Origin: Jaminaea rosea | Lineage: Eukaryota > Basidiomycota > Exobasidiomycetes > Microstromatales | Direction of reading: 5' to 3' | Assembly: GCF_003144245.1 (NCBI RefSeq) | Contig: NW_020289988.1 | Span: 470,041 to 534,040 of the forward strand | DNA length: 64,000 nucleotides | Notes under the pieces: model-generated | What the model was told of the DNA's origin: nothing | Databases searched by the model: none | The model's input: only the letters and a program-made list of their open reading frames with translations | Translations under genes and position numbers: made by a program | Shown: in pieces, positions 21,525 to 32,901 of the stretch | How positions within the stretch are numbered: the first letter of the stretch is position 1 | How the letters are laid out: every line of letters starts with the position of its first letter

Positions 21525-23315
21525 CTAGAGGGCATCGCGACGACGAGGCGCCGCACGCAGCACGGCATCCGTCCTGAGGATGAGCTCGCTAGCCTCGCTC
21601 GCCGACAGAATCACCTGCCTCTTCAACTTGTAGCTCTCCGTGACACCGCGCTCCACCATGCTCGTAACCGTCCCCTCGTCCAAGTTGAGGCCAGCATCCG
21701 TCTGTCCCTCCTGATGCGCCGCCCTCAATCGCGATACGAGGTCGCTCGCGTCCAGCCCAGCATTGGTAGCCAATATGGTAGGGAGCTGTCGCAGGGCATG
21801 CGCAAACGATTCGACGGCCAATGCCTGCTTGCCCGGCGTTCTCCTCGCCACCTCGTCCACACGCTTCGACATGGCCATCTCCGAACAGCCGCCACCGAGG
21901 GTGGTGCGCGTCTCCTTGACAGTCTGCGAAAGCACAGCGAGGGCGTCGTGGAGGGATCGCTCCGCCTCGTCGACCATCTGCGTCGACGCTCCCCTGAGGA
22001 CGACGGTGCACGCCTCTCCCGCGGCCACGCCCGAGAACTTGATGAGGCGGTCCTCGCCAATGATGACCTCCTCAATCACATCGCAGTGTCCCAGCTTGAC
22101 CAGCTCCGGGTGGTCAAATGTCGACGCAATCTCTCCCCCAGTGACAAGGCTCAGTCTCTCCACCCCTTCAAAGTCCGCATGCTCAATGCTCATGATCCCG
22201 CTGTCGGCGAGAATGGCCTCCGGGTAGTTGTAGATGAGCTGACGGTTGATAAAGCAGTTGATCCCGTGAGACTTGATGCGCTCCACCTTGGCCTTCATCT
22301 TTTCCCTCTCAGCGCGCTCCAGCTCGGCCAGCTTGCCTGTGCCCTCTACACGGACGCGCGCGCCAAAGACCTTGATCTTGTCCGTGTCCATGGAAGTGTT
22401 GGCGATGAGGATCTTGGCGTTTGTCATGCGCTTTGGGCAGTTGGTCCCGATGCGCTTGTCGAGGATGAAGCCCTCGTCGAGGTAGCTGGGTGCGCAGAGA
22501 CGGGGCGTGTTAGCTGGCCTGGCGTGGCGTAGCGAGGCGTCGCCACTCACGAGTCTGTCAGCTTGCCGCCAACTTTCTTGATGATTTGAATGTTCTCGAG
22601 GTTCGTGGAGCCCTTGAGACGGAGCACGGCGTCGACTGCGAGGTTAGCGAAGTAGTCCTTGTCTGCAGAGAGGACCTTGGATGAGAGGGTGGTACGGGCG
22701 ATGTTCATGAGGTCTTGGCGGAAGAGGTCTTGGTCCTTGCTGTAAGCGTGGCAGACGTGGACTGGTTAGCACCTTGCACGTACTTGCTCCCCTCTGCCTC
22801 GAACGCACCCATTGTCCTTGGCCGCCTCATCTAATGCCTCGAGTGCCGCCTTACTCGCGATACGATACCCCTCGACGATAGTCTGGGGATGAATCCTCTG
22901 CTCAATCAACTTCTCCGCCTCTCTCAACAGCTCTCCCGCCAAGACGCAGACAGTCGTCGTCCCATCGCCCACCTCGTCGTCCTGCGTCTTTGAGATGGAG
23001 ACGAGGATCTTGGCCGAGGCGTTGTCGAGTGGGATTGACTTGAGGATCGTGGCCCCGTCGTTTGTGACTGTGATCTCTGATGTTCCTACAGATTGGACGA
23101 GCTTCGACATGCCCTTGGGGCCGAGCGTCGTCTTGACTAGGTCGGCGAGGGCTGTCGCCCCTACGAAGGCCGAGAGGCGAGCAGACTCAGCGCGCTCTTG
23201 GGTGCCCTGTCAGCGTGATGTAGCGTCGACGAGGTCAGCCTGGTTGGGGACGACTTGCTACTTATGCGAGTCTTCGCCTCGCACTCACCTCATCAGCAAA
23301 GATGGGCGCAGACAT
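21525..23315 (-). CDS. CCT2: T-complex chaperonin TRiC/CCT subunit beta
   Basis: Subunit of the cytosolic eight-subunit-type chaperonin folding actin, tubulin and WD40 proteins. Four exons join in frame, 23315-23289, 23206-22809, 22739-22551 and 22485-21525, giving 524 aa (human beta 535). ATP-site motifs are visible: [49 protein letters not shown] and late [17 protein letters not shown]. The beta paralogue is indicated by [36 protein letters not shown] and [15 protein letters not shown]. The first exon encodes only nine residues (MSAPIFADE). It shares a divergent promoter with the HMG-box gene. Confidence 0.96.
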
Positions 23316-23655
23316 GGTGACTAGGCTGCGTATCGAGGTGCTTGCAAGAAGAAGTCGGAAGAGCGTCGCAGCGTCGCAACACAACTCTCAATGCTCAACC
23401 CGCTCGCTGCTTCCACTCCAACTCTTTGTCCGCGCGCGTGGCTGCCCCTCGCCACGAGGCTTGCTCGTCTCCACCGCTCCTCGCCCACTCTGCATCCGCC
23501 CGACTGGCTCGACTCGCGCTTGAGCCCGCCCGCCCGCCGCATTGACCCACTGACAGGACATCACATCCGCTCGCGATCGCATCTCGACATCCTATCCATC
23601 CACACGACCTCATCCACGGAATTCGACCCTCTCATCCCCTCGCAACGCGCCCAGC
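23316..23655. promoter_or_regulatory. Bidirectional promoter CCT2 / HMG-box gene
   Basis: Region of 340 bp between two divergent start codons. GC-rich with no TATA box recognised. Promoter role inferred from gene layout. Confidence 0.5.
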
Positions 23656-24869
23656 ATGGCAGCGCAACTCAATCGCCTATTCGCGCAACGTCTCGCTATC
23701 ACGACGACCGCTCGCACTCTCCTCCCCCCGATCACCGCCGCACACGCGTCTTCACGCGTAGCTCTGCCACTCGCCGCGCCCGCCATCTCATCCTCGTCCT
23801 CCTTCGCTACAGCCGCTGCCACGCAAACGCAGACGCCAGCTCAGAAGAAACGCGCCGCAGCAGCAGCAGCGAGGGAAAAGGAGCGCGCACAAAAGGCAAA
23901 GGAGAGGGAGAGGGCCCGGGCGGCTAAGCTCAAGGAGAAGGAGAAGGTCAAGGCTGCAAAGGAAAAGGAGAGGGCCAAGGCGAGGCTGGCCAAGGAGCAG
24001 GCCAAGGAGGCCAAGAAGCTCAAGCCATGGGAGCTGCTTGATGCAGATGGAAAGAAGGGTGGGCAGCGCGGCGGCGGGGCGTAGAGGCCATGCTGTAATG
24101 ATTCGCGTGCTAACCAAGACTCCCCCTCTCTCGCGCCGCCAGTTCCCCTCCCTACCGAGACCCGCCCTCGCATTCAGAGCGCTTGGATTCATTTCCTCTT
24201 GCAACGTCTCCCCACCCTCAAGTCGGAGCTGGAAGCAGCTGATCCATCGTGAGTCGCAAGGCGCTGCGCGCTGCGCAGGCTCCAGCTGATCCCCCCTCGC
24301 ACTCCGCTGCCCGCAGCCAAGTCCCCATCGGAGCCCCCGCCGTAGCCCGTCGCGCCGCTGACGAATGGCGCAGCATGTCCGACTCTGCAAAGGAGCCCTA
24401 CACATCCGCAGCCGCCCGTCAGATCGCTGAGCGTCCCGCCAAGCTGGCCGAGTGGGAGGCCAGCCTCACGGCGCAGGATCGCGCCCGTATAGCGGCGTAC
24501 AATCGCCATCTGGGCAAGGTGGGGGGCAAGAACCAGATCAAGATCACGCGCGACCCGAAGCGACCTGTGAAGCCTGCGACTGCTTTCATGAGGTTCTTGA
24601 GTGCGAAGAGGGAGGAGTATGATCAGGAGGGGGTTGGGAGGGGAGTGCCGCAAGCTAGAAAGGCGGGCGAGGAGTGGAATAGGCTAGGCGAGGAGGCGAA
24701 GAAGGTAAGACGGGCGGGCGCGTTGCGTACTAGCGTTGCGAGATGAGCTGACGATGCGACTCCCTCCCCCCACTCTTCGCAGACGTACGAGGCTGCCTAC
24801 CAGGCTGAAATGCCTGCTTACAAGGCGGCCCTGGATGAGTACCTGCGATCGACGACGGTTGCGGCGTAG
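23656..24869 (+). CDS. Two-HMG-box mitochondrial DNA-binding protein (Abf2/TFAM-like)
   Basis: Likely mitochondrial nucleoid packaging protein. Four exons join in frame, 23656-24058, 24143-24248, 24317-24704 and 24783-24869, giving 327 aa. The N-terminus is rich in Arg, Ala, Ser and Thr without acidic residues (MAAQLNRLFAQRLAITTTAR), fitting a mitochondrial presequence. A long Lys/Arg/Glu/Ala helix follows (KERERARAAKLKEKEK). HMG box A runs from PRIQSAWIHFLLQ to ADEWRSMSDSAKEPY. Box B begins DPKRPVKPATAFMRF and ends NRLGEEAKKTYEAAYQAEM. The lysine-rich linker before box A is long for Abf2. It could instead be a nuclear HMG protein, but the N-terminus argues for mitochondria. Confidence 0.82.
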
Positions 24870-25257
24870 TCGTGCGCGGCGCGCGACGCGGCAGCGACAG
24901 GTGTCATCTAATGTATTGAAGGCGGTGTCTGGCGATTCTGAATCTATCCACTTCTGATTGCGATGCGTGACACTGCGATGAGTGTGGAGCAGGCGGCGCT
25001 GGGTGTTGCTTTTGCTCGCCGCGGTGACGCACGGATCCAGCGTCGAGCGGGCAGACACAGGCACGCGGCCAAGGCGGGGCGGGGCGGGTAGGCAGGCGGG
25101 CGGAGTCGATGGCTGCGTGAGGCGCCGCGTGAAGGGGCGGCGGACGAGGGAGCGAGCGAGCGATGGAGGGAGCAGCGCAAGCGACTTTCATTCCCTTCTT
25201 TCATTCTCGTCCGCATCCCCCTCTGTCAACCCTGCTCACCACGCGCCTCGCCCCGCC
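24870..25257. other. Intergenic: HMG gene 3' flank and Mdv1-like promoter
   Basis: Region of 388 bp, GC-rich with short GGGGCGG-type blocks near 25075-25100. A long frame runs through it into the Mdv1-like gene, but its residues here are low-complexity Arg/Gly and unlikely to be translated. Confidence 0.5.
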
Positions 25258-27791
25258 ATGTCATCACGGCGACGACGTGAGGCCAGCGGCACCAACGCCC
25301 TCAACGCCAATGGGGGCAGCAGCACCGGCGGCGGCCCAGGCTCGGGCACAGGCGCAGGCTCCTCGTCCTCCTCGTACCTGCAACCCTTTTCAACGGCCGT
25401 CTCCCAATCCCTCTCCTCCACGCACGCCAGCTCCGGCTCCCAATACGAGTCGACGCGCCTCCTAGCCGATCTGGCTCCGCACATCATGAAGCCCCGCATC
25501 CTAGCAGCGGCAACAAACGCCTCCTCCCACGTCACATCCGCCGTCTCGTCCAACGCCCTCGTGGGCTTCCTACCCATCCCGCTCAGCTTCAAGGGTCAGG
25601 GCTTCTCCCTCGTACAGCCGGCACGCAATCTCGTACGAATAGGCAACGCGATACGACACGGGCCGGTGACGAGTAACGATCTGCTGGCGTTGGAGAGTAG
25701 TCACCAGATTTTGGCCGATGCAGCGTTGAGTATGACGGCTGGGTATGCCGACGAGGAGGAGCACGTTGCACTGCGAGCCATCGAGGGGAAAAAGGGCGAG
25801 CCGTCGTCGCCTTCTCAGATCTCACTGCTGCGCGGTTTCGAGGCTACGATCCCCTCTGCCACGCTGGGAAGGGAGCGTCGGCGCAAGGAGCGGGCGAGGG
25901 AAGGTCCGCGTATGGGACTCAAGACGATGGGCGATCGAGCGCGTGGCCTGCTCACCGATGTAGGCGACGATTCTCTCGACGACGCCTCGTCCGCCAACGC
26001 AGCCTTCGTGGACCGCGAGAAGCGCAAAGAGCAACGAAGCCAGCTACGCGCGAAGCACAAGGACGTCCCGCTGAAAGAGGGGGATCTACTGCGCCAGGAG
26101 AGCGAAGTGAAGCGCGAGAAGGAAGATATCGATATTCGGCGCCGACTCCTGCAAAAGGAAATTGCGACCGTGGACGTCAAGATTGCGGAGCTGCAGGCAG
26201 TCAAGGACGGACTGACGGGCAACCTGCTGGGGTTGAAGGAGGAGGAGCTCGAGTTAGACGACGAAGCGAGTGGGATTGCAGAAATGCTCAGCTTGCAACG
26301 CCATCGTCAGGGCATGCCTGGTGCGGCGGGCAAGGTGGCTGCAGCAGCGCACAAGCAGCAGCGCGTCGTCACCACCCCGGCCAGCAGCAGCGATTCGACT
26401 CTTAGCTCGCGGCGTCGCAAGGGCCCCATGTTCCTGCCCAGCGAGCACGATGAGCTCCCTTCTGGCGTGGCATTCATGACCCTTGCGGGCCACACGGCAC
26501 CCATCTCCTCGCTCGACTTTTCAGAACCGTACGGCGCTCTGGTCACTGCGGGCGGCGAAGGGGATGCAACGGTGCGCGTGTGGGACCTCTCTTCTGGCAC
26601 CCAGGTGGGACTCCTCCGCCACGATGCGGTGGTCAAGGCGTTGCAAGTCGAGGACGAGCTGTGCGTTACGGGCGGTGCTGATGCGAAGATTAAGATTTGG
26701 GATCTGAGGAAGGTCGAGGACTGGGAGACGCGCCTCGAGATGAAGGCGAATGGGGAGTGGAGCGACGAGCCGCAAGTGAGCCGTGACGACGGTGAGCGAG
26801 GTGGTGACCGTGAGGGCACACGATCCCGCGAATCCTCGACGACGACGGCGGCGGCAGACTCGGAGCGAGACCCGCGCCTCTCAGCGCTCGAGGGACATAG
26901 CAAAGAGGTGACGGCGCTGTACTTTGATGAGACATGCCTCGTCTCGGGCGCAAACGACAAGACGTTGCGTCAGTGGGACCTCAATACGGGGCAATGCGTA
27001 TTGACGATGGACATCCTGTGGGCCATCAGCAATCCCTCCGCCTCACAAGCCCTCGGCGAGTACTCCCCGCCTGCCGCGCCCGCTTCGCCCGACTTGCCCA
27101 GCTTCTCCTCGACGGACTCCTTCGGCACACCGTCGCGACGTCATGGCGGTGGTGGCGGCGGGAGCAACATGGCGCGCAGTGCCGTCTCGGACTGGTCTGG
27201 CAACTTCTCCTTCCCCACCCCAGCAGCAGCCGACGGTAGCTGGGAGCTCTATACCGACTTTGTAGGCAGCTCAGCCATTCAATTCTGGGGGTACGCCCTC
27301 GCCTCGGGGTCCGCCGACGGTGCGGTGCGCATGTGGGATATGCGAACTGGTCAATCCCACCGCACCTTGCTAGGCCACACCGCCCCCGTTACGTGCCTTC
27401 AGTTCGACGAGACGCACGTCATTTCGGGGAGTCTGGACAAGAGTGTGAGGATATGGGATCTGAGGACGGGGGGGATCAGCGAGACGATCAAGTACGAGCA
27501 TGGGGTTACGGCTTTGCAGTTCGACTCGAGGAAGATCGTGGCCGCCACGGGCGAGAATGGCGTTGATGTGAGTGCAGCGCAGCGTACAGAGGCCAGCTTG
27601 GGCGGGCGAGGCAAGGAAGCTGACTATTTCACTCCCCCCGGCGGCGCGCGCAGATCTACAATCGCACGACGCTGCAACACTCGACGCTCAATGTCAATGG
27701 CCACATGAAGCCCGTGGAGCGGCTGCGCTACATGGACCGGTATGCTGTCAGTGGGGGCAAGGACGCCGTCGTGAAGGTATGGGCGCTGTAG
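25258..27791 (+). CDS. Mitochondrial division protein Mdv1/Caf4-like WD-repeat protein
   Basis: Adaptor expected to link the outer-membrane receptor Fis1 to the dynamin Dnm1 during mitochondrial fission. Two exons join in frame, 25258-27567 and 27654-27791, giving 815 aa. The order matches Mdv1: a helical N-terminal part (LLADLAPHIMKPRILAAAT), a charged coiled coil about residues 260-340 (KREKEDIDIRRRLLQKEI), then a WD40 propeller from LAGHTAPISSLDFS. Blades include VTAGGEGDATVRVWDL, CVTGGADAKIKIWDLRK, LVSGANDKTLRQWDL, ALASGSADGAVRMWDMR, ISGSLDKSVRIWDLR and a last AVSGGKDAVVKVWAL encoded by exon 2. Ser/Gly-rich loops interrupt blades 3 and 4. It converges on PPM1 with 64 bp between stops. Confidence 0.9.
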
Positions 27792-27855
27792 ATCGCGCGT
27801 GCAATGCAATGCAATCGCGCAATCACGGGAGAGTAGCAGGTGAATGTCTCGAGCC

Positions 27856-29249
27856 TCATTCGATTGAACGCAGAGCTCGCTCCAGGCTGGCAGGCAGCGT
27901 CTCGTCTCCGCCCCTCACACCCCACGAGACGGCGTAGCAACCCAGGAGCATCTGAAGCTCTTCCACCTCGTCCAAGCCTTCGATGCGGTTGATCCTGTTG
28001 CGCAGAGTGGGGGAGAGGGACGACGAGTAGATGCGTGCGAGGGAGAGGGAGGAGGCGCGGCGCGGCGTTTGCGTAATGGCAGGGAGGGAGAGGCCAGCCT
28101 GGAGTCGCTCGACGTGCGAGCTTGTTGTGCGATACTGTCGAGCGCCGGAGAGGGAGAGACCGCGTGTCTACGAGCGCGCCAATCAGCATCATCGTAGCAA
28201 AACGATTCGTCCCCTCGCACGCTCACCTCGAGGTTTCGCAGCATCGTCTGCCCGAACTTGCCCATCATCGTCGCCCCTTCGTCTGCTCCCTCGCCCGCGA
28301 CGCACATTTCGTAGCACACGGCAGCTACGGGCGTAGTCTCTTCCATCCTCCTCGCAACGGCGGCCAGTACATCGACGGATTCCTGTGGCGGCATGTATGA
28401 GAGGACGCATTCTGCGAGTATCAACGTCGGGCGAGAGGGGTCCAGCGAGGTGAGAATTTCCCCCTCGTCTGCCAGTCGACGCAGATCGCACCCTCGCAGC
28501 GCGTAGCGAGGTGAGAGGAGCCCGCATCGCTCGAGCGTAGGCTCGCCCAGAGGCTGTGAGAGGGCAGGCTGTCGTTGGATCGAGGCAAGCTTGCGGGCTG
28601 TCACGCTGGAGAAGTCGAGTTCGAGGTAGTGAGCCAGGCGCGGCGAGAGATTCGGGTCTGCCTGCGAGCGAGAGGCGAGAAAGGTGTGAGCATACATCGA
28701 GGGGCGCTGCGGGACGGCGGGCGCACTCACTGCTATTCGCCAGAATCTCGAATCGCTTCCTGCCCCCAAGCTGACAATCTGCGCCTTCCCTCCACTCGAT
28801 GCCAGGAAGGAGGCTACAATCCGATCAATGGCCGTGCACCTCAAGTAGGTCCCGATGTTGATGATCGGCGGGCGATGCAGCGTTGGCGGGGGATTCAGGG
28901 TTGGCGAGTGGGAGGACGACGACGAAGAGGCAGGCGGCCCGGCGTAGAGTAGCTGCGAGAATGGCTCCTTCTCTAGGTAGCCCGCCTGAATGGCGCTCAG
29001 ACGACTGCCGATGGCATCATTGTCCGTTGATCGGATCGAGTCGTCTTCGTGGCGTTTGCGTAGCTCGAGAGCCGTGGGTGTGGAGGAGGAAGACGAGGCT
29101 TTGGCGCCGCCGCCGCCCTTGCTGCGGGGAAGGCCGAGCGTGAGGCCGCCTGATGCCACAGGCTTTGATGATGATGAGGAGGCAGCGAGATCTGATGAGG
29201 ATGTGGACGCCGCAGGCTCAGCACAGGGATCTCGTAGTGGGGCTGACAT
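27856..29249 (-). CDS. PPM1: Leucine carboxyl methyltransferase (PP2A methylating)
   Basis: S-adenosylmethionine enzyme that methylates the C-terminal leucine of the PP2A catalytic subunit. Three exons join in frame, 29249-28731, 28661-28227 and 28167-27856, giving 421 aa. A Ser-rich N-terminus precedes the family start DDSIRSTDNDAIGSRLSAI. The SAM-binding loop is QIVSLGAGSDSRFWRI. Further landmarks are YLELDFSSVTARKLASI, TLILAECVLSYM, MMGKFGQTMLRNLE and the C-terminal EGLDEVEELQMLLGCYA. Intron 1 is 69 nt, a multiple of three without stop, so retention would add 23 residues next to the SAM loop. The last acceptor is TAG. Confidence 0.93.
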
Positions 29250-29438
29250 GGCGCCAACACGAGAGCGCGAAGAAGAGAGCGTCAAGGTAGGCAGGAAGGG
29301 AAGGGACGGAAAGGCAAGTGTTGGACGCCGTTGAGCGTCTCGAGCTCGAGCAACCCTCGCCAAAAGTCGCCGCCCTGCCGTGTCCGCTGCCTTTTCCTCT
29401 CGACAACCTCGTCCCGGCTCACCGCGCCCTCCTCGCTG
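29250..29438. promoter_or_regulatory. Bidirectional promoter PPM1 / MRM2-like
   Basis: Only 189 bp separate the two divergent starts. GC-rich; no specific element recognised. Promoter role inferred from layout. Confidence 0.5.
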
Positions 29439-30395
29439 ATGCTGGCGCCCCTCTGGCGGCCAAGACTGAGCGTAGCAACTTCGTCAGCATGGCCTCTCCA
29501 CGCCCCACACGCCTCGCTCAACACCTTTGGCATGGCAAAAAAGGCAAAGAATGCCCGCCATCGCGCCAATCGACGCATAGGTCGGGCCGCACGTCGGGAC
29601 CTCGAGGACGCCTACGTGACGGCTCGCAATGACGAACATGTAGCGCAGTCACTTGGCCTGCCCTCTACACCTGGCGGATGGCTGACCCGCGCTGCATTCA
29701 AGCTCTTCGAGCTGGATGAGAAGTGCAGATTCCTCACGCCACAGGGCAAACGGCAGACCATCCCGAAAGTGGTGGTGGATCTGGGAGCCGCACCCGGGGG
29801 ATGGACGCAGATGGCTCAGTTCTTGATGAAGAAGGCGAAGACAAAGGCTGTGAGAAGTGCGGCTGAAGGAGACGGGGACTCGCGCGGGTCGATTGCTCCC
29901 CCGACTCTCTTTGCGCTGGACAAGCTTCCCCTCGCCCCCGAGCTAGCATATCAAGAAGGGGTCAACTTCATTCAGGGGGACTTTCTCGATTTCGAAGTGC
30001 AGGATCATCTCTCTTCGCGCATCCATGCCGTCACAAACATCCCGCTCGACCAGCCCGGTGTAGACGTGGTCCTGAGCGACATGATGGCCAACACGTCGGG
30101 GAATCGCATTACGAATACGGCGGCGTCCCTCTCCCTCGTAATGGCCGCTCATCACTTCTGTCTGCGCAACCTCAAGGTCGGACCGCACTCGTGGCTGGTC
30201 ATCAAAGTGTTTCAATCGGAGGAGGCAATGCGATGGCGCAAGGCTGTGCTGGAGCGTTGCTTCGATAGCGTGGGGACGCATCGCGCAAAGACGAGTAGGG
30301 TGACGAGCCCGGAGGTCTATTGGGTGTGTAGGGGTCATCGTGGTGGCGGCCACGGAGCGTTAGAAGAAGCGGGAAATCATGAGAGCGGCTTTTAA
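29439..30395 (+). CDS. MRM2: Mitochondrial 21S rRNA 2'-O-ribose methyltransferase, FtsJ/RrmJ family
   Basis: Methylates a ribose in the large mitochondrial rRNA in yeast (Mrm2). Single exon, 318 aa from the ATG at 29439. The N-terminus MLAPLWRPRLSVATSSAW fits a mitochondrial presequence; an in-frame start at 29331 exists but adds a Ser/Arg stretch that would mask it. The FtsJ core shows GGWLTRAAFKLFELDEK (with catalytic Lys in RAAFKL), VVDLGAAPGGWTQMAQF (SAM motif), VNFIQGDFLDF, DVVLSDMMANTSG and SWLVIKVFQSEE (catalytic Lys in VIKVF). An insertion of about 20 residues follows the SAM loop. The nuclear relatives Spb1 and Trm7 are longer or lack the presequence. Confidence 0.88.
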   Translation: MLAPLWRPRLSVATSSAWPLHAPHASLNTFGMAKKAKNARHRANRRIGRAARRDLEDAYVTARNDEHVAQSLGLPSTPGGWLTRAAFKLFELDEKCRFLTPQGKRQTIPKVVVDLGAAPGGWTQMAQFLMKKAKTKAVRSAAEGDGDSRGSIAPPTLFALDKLPLAPELAYQEGVNFIQGDFLDFEVQDHLSSRIHAVTNIPLDQPGVDVVLSDMMANTSGNRITNTAASLSLVMAAHHFCLRNLKVGPHSWLVIKVFQSEEAMRWRKAVLERCFDSVGTHRAKTSRVTSPEVYWVCRGHRGGGHGALEEAGNHESGF

Positions 30396-31045
30396 TGAGC
30401 GAGCGAGGAGTGGGCGCGAGCGAGGTGCGGGCGCGAGCCAATGGTTCAGCGAGACGAGCGGCCCGCTCGTTCCTGACGATGGCCGTGACGGAGCTGCTAC
30501 GCGGATCGTTTGGCGGCCTTACGCGGGTCGTTTGCCGGAGCTCTTACGTCGTTTGCTCTCGCAACGAGCGACGACGCAGCGACGACGCAGCGACGACGTG
30601 CTGGCAAGGCAATCTCGACTCTCGCTCTCTCTCCCCCTCATCCCATCCTCCTCCTCGTCAACCCAGACCTTGCTACAACTCCCACGCACCCCTGCCTATC
30701 CTCGCTCGCACTCAGATCCTCCTCGATCTAGTCAATTCCCCTCGCCGCTCCGCCCCTCACCACGCCTCGCCACGGCTCGCCACGCCTCGCTGCCCCTTTG
30801 CCCCTGCCTTCGCCACGTCTGCGCCTGCTCTGCGCTCTGCGACTTCATATCGCCTCGCCTCGCCTCGCCTTCGACTCAGCAGCATCAGCCAGCCAGCCGG
30901 CCAATCCTTCGCTCGCCATTCACGCCCACGCCCACGCACACGGCTTTGCATAGAGTCGCATCGTGAGTTCGCGCCCGCACACGTCACGCCGCAGCTGCAG
31001 CTGAGCTGACTCGCCCCCCGCGCCCCTCGCCTCCTCGCCCCTCAG
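30396..31045. other. Intergenic region with probable 5'-UTR intron of the RRM gene
   Basis: Region of 650 bp before the RRM-protein ATG. It contains GCGACGACGCA tandem units near 30575-30597 and GCCTCGCCACG-type repeats near 30760-30870. The ATG is immediately preceded by a pyrimidine stretch and CAG, and a GTGAGTTCG donor lies near 30963, so an 80-nt leader intron ending exactly at the start codon is likely. Long frames present are Ser/Pro/Arg low complexity. Confidence 0.5.
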
Positions 31046-32901
31046 ATGACCACCCAAGTAGTCAACAACGCCACGACGGCTGGGCAAGTTCCTGCCGCCC
31101 CTCGCAGCGTCATGGGCCCGCGCCCCGCCACCCTCTACGGCACAGCTGCGGACACGAAGCTGGGCGTCACCACGACGACGACGACGACGACGACCGCCGC
31201 CGCCGCCTCTGCCGCCCCTCCCACCTCCGCCCAGACTACCGCCGCGGCACCCACTACGACGGTCGTTGCCCCCAACCAGACGAACGGCAGCCTCTCGAGC
31301 GGGACCATGTCCCCCGGCATCATGACGGGCCGCCCCGTCTTTGGAGGCGGGCGCGAGGAGGCGACGCATCATGCTAGTCTCTTCATTGGAGATCTTGGAC
31401 CGGAGGTGAGCGTGTGCGGCATTGCTACACCGCCAGTCGGCAGTCTGCTGATTGTCTTTCCCCCGCGACACGCGCCCGCGACACGAGTAGGTCGACGATG
31501 CTTCCCTTCGTTCGGCATTCGAGCGCTTCCCCACGCTCAGCGAGTGTCGTGTCATGTTCGACCCTAACACGGGGCGATCTCGTGGATATGGATTTGCTTC
31601 CTTTGCTGATCAGGAAGACGCTCAGCGCGCCTTGACGTGAGCGTGCGCGGCGAGAGGTGACAAGATTGAGCTGACTCCTTTTCCCCTCGCCACCACGCCC
31701 GCCCAGCACCCTCAACGGCGAGTGGCTCGGCACCCGCCCTCTGCGCATCAACTGGGCCAATCAGAAGACGTGGGTGTGAGTGCGGCATAACGGTAGGGCG
31801 CGGCGCTCACTCACCACGATTACTTCCCTGTTCCTCGCCTCGTCTCGCCAGCCGCCACCACCGCAGCGCAACGCACGACGCCTCCGGTGTCCCCCTCACC
31901 CTCGAGCAAATCAGCGCCTCTGCCCCTGCGCACAACACGACCGTCTACGTGGGCAACCTCCACCCCATGACGACGCAGCAAGACATCGTCAACCTCTTTG
32001 CCGGCATCGGTTTCGTCCGCGAGGTCCGCCTTCAGGCCGAGCGCGGCTACGGCTTCGCTGTGCTCGAGACGCACGAGATTGCCGCCTCTGCCATTCATTC
32101 GCTCACGGCCGCGGGCACGCAGCTGCAGGGACGTCCTTTGCGTTTCAGCTGGGGGAAAGACAGGAACGAGGGAGTGCACGCCCATGCTGGGCTACATAAC
32201 ATGACTGCGATCCCCAACGTCTTTGGCAACCTGGTGCGTCGTGTGCGCGCGCACGCCAACCCCGCGCCTCCGCTGCCTCACGACGCTGACTTGTCGCGCC
32301 CTCTATTCCTGCGCAGGTGTACACCGGCTTCCCTCAACAGCCCCTCGCGTATGGAGCAGGCTTTGCCCTCCCCACGACTGGGTTCGGCGCCCAGGCCCCT
32401 CCTGGCGGTCCCACCTCCCAGACGGGCGCAGCCGCCGCCGCAGCTCTGAACGGCGTCTTCGCCCCGACGACTCCCTACGCCGCTGCTGCCACTGGCGCTA
32501 CGGCGGGCGGCGCACCTCACGGCAGCACGATTGCGATCAACCCCTCGCTCGTGAACCTGCAGGCCCTTCAGCATCACCAGGTCCAGCAGCATCATCAACA
32601 GCAGCAAGTCGCCGCCGCCGCCGCTGCCGCTGCTCAGGCTCAGGCACAGGCTCAGGCTCAAGCCCAAGCTCAGCATGCCAATGGAGCTGGAGGGGCTGGC
32701 GGTGCGGCTGGAATGGCTCATCTCAACATGGGCTTCATCCCTGGTCAGCTCCACGCTCCCCCTAATACCGTCGCCGCACAGCAGCATCTCGCTACGGGGG
32801 CCACGCCTACCACTCCGGGCGGGAGCGTGACGTACACGCACGGCAACGGGGCTGCGGCTGCTTCTGTTACGGCTGGGATGCAGGGCTTGCAGATGAGCTA
32901 G
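31046..32901 (+). CDS. RNA-binding protein with two RRMs, TIA1/Pub1/Nam8-like
   Basis: Probable mRNA stability, stress-granule or splicing factor. Five exons join in frame, 31046-31405, 31491-31636, 31707-31775, 31852-32233 and 32317-32901, giving 513 aa. The N-terminus is Thr/Ala-rich, including nine consecutive Thr codons. The first RRM runs from HHASLFIGDLGPE with RNP1 RSRGYGFASF and ends LRINWANQKT, matching RRM2 of TIA1. The second begins TTVYVGNLHP with RNP1 RGYGFAVL and ends LRFSWGKDR, matching RRM3. A canonical RRM1 is not present in the window upstream. The C-terminus is Ala/Gln-rich with an AQAQ tract, prion-like in composition. The start codon follows a splice acceptor. Confidence 0.87.

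Noticed and set aside
24982-25257. Extending the Mdv1-like protein upstream to the longest open frame
   Set aside because: The added residues are Arg/Gly-rich low complexity without ATG context; the ATG at 25258 begins the fungal-type Ser/Arg N-terminus and lies after the HMG gene's 3' flank.
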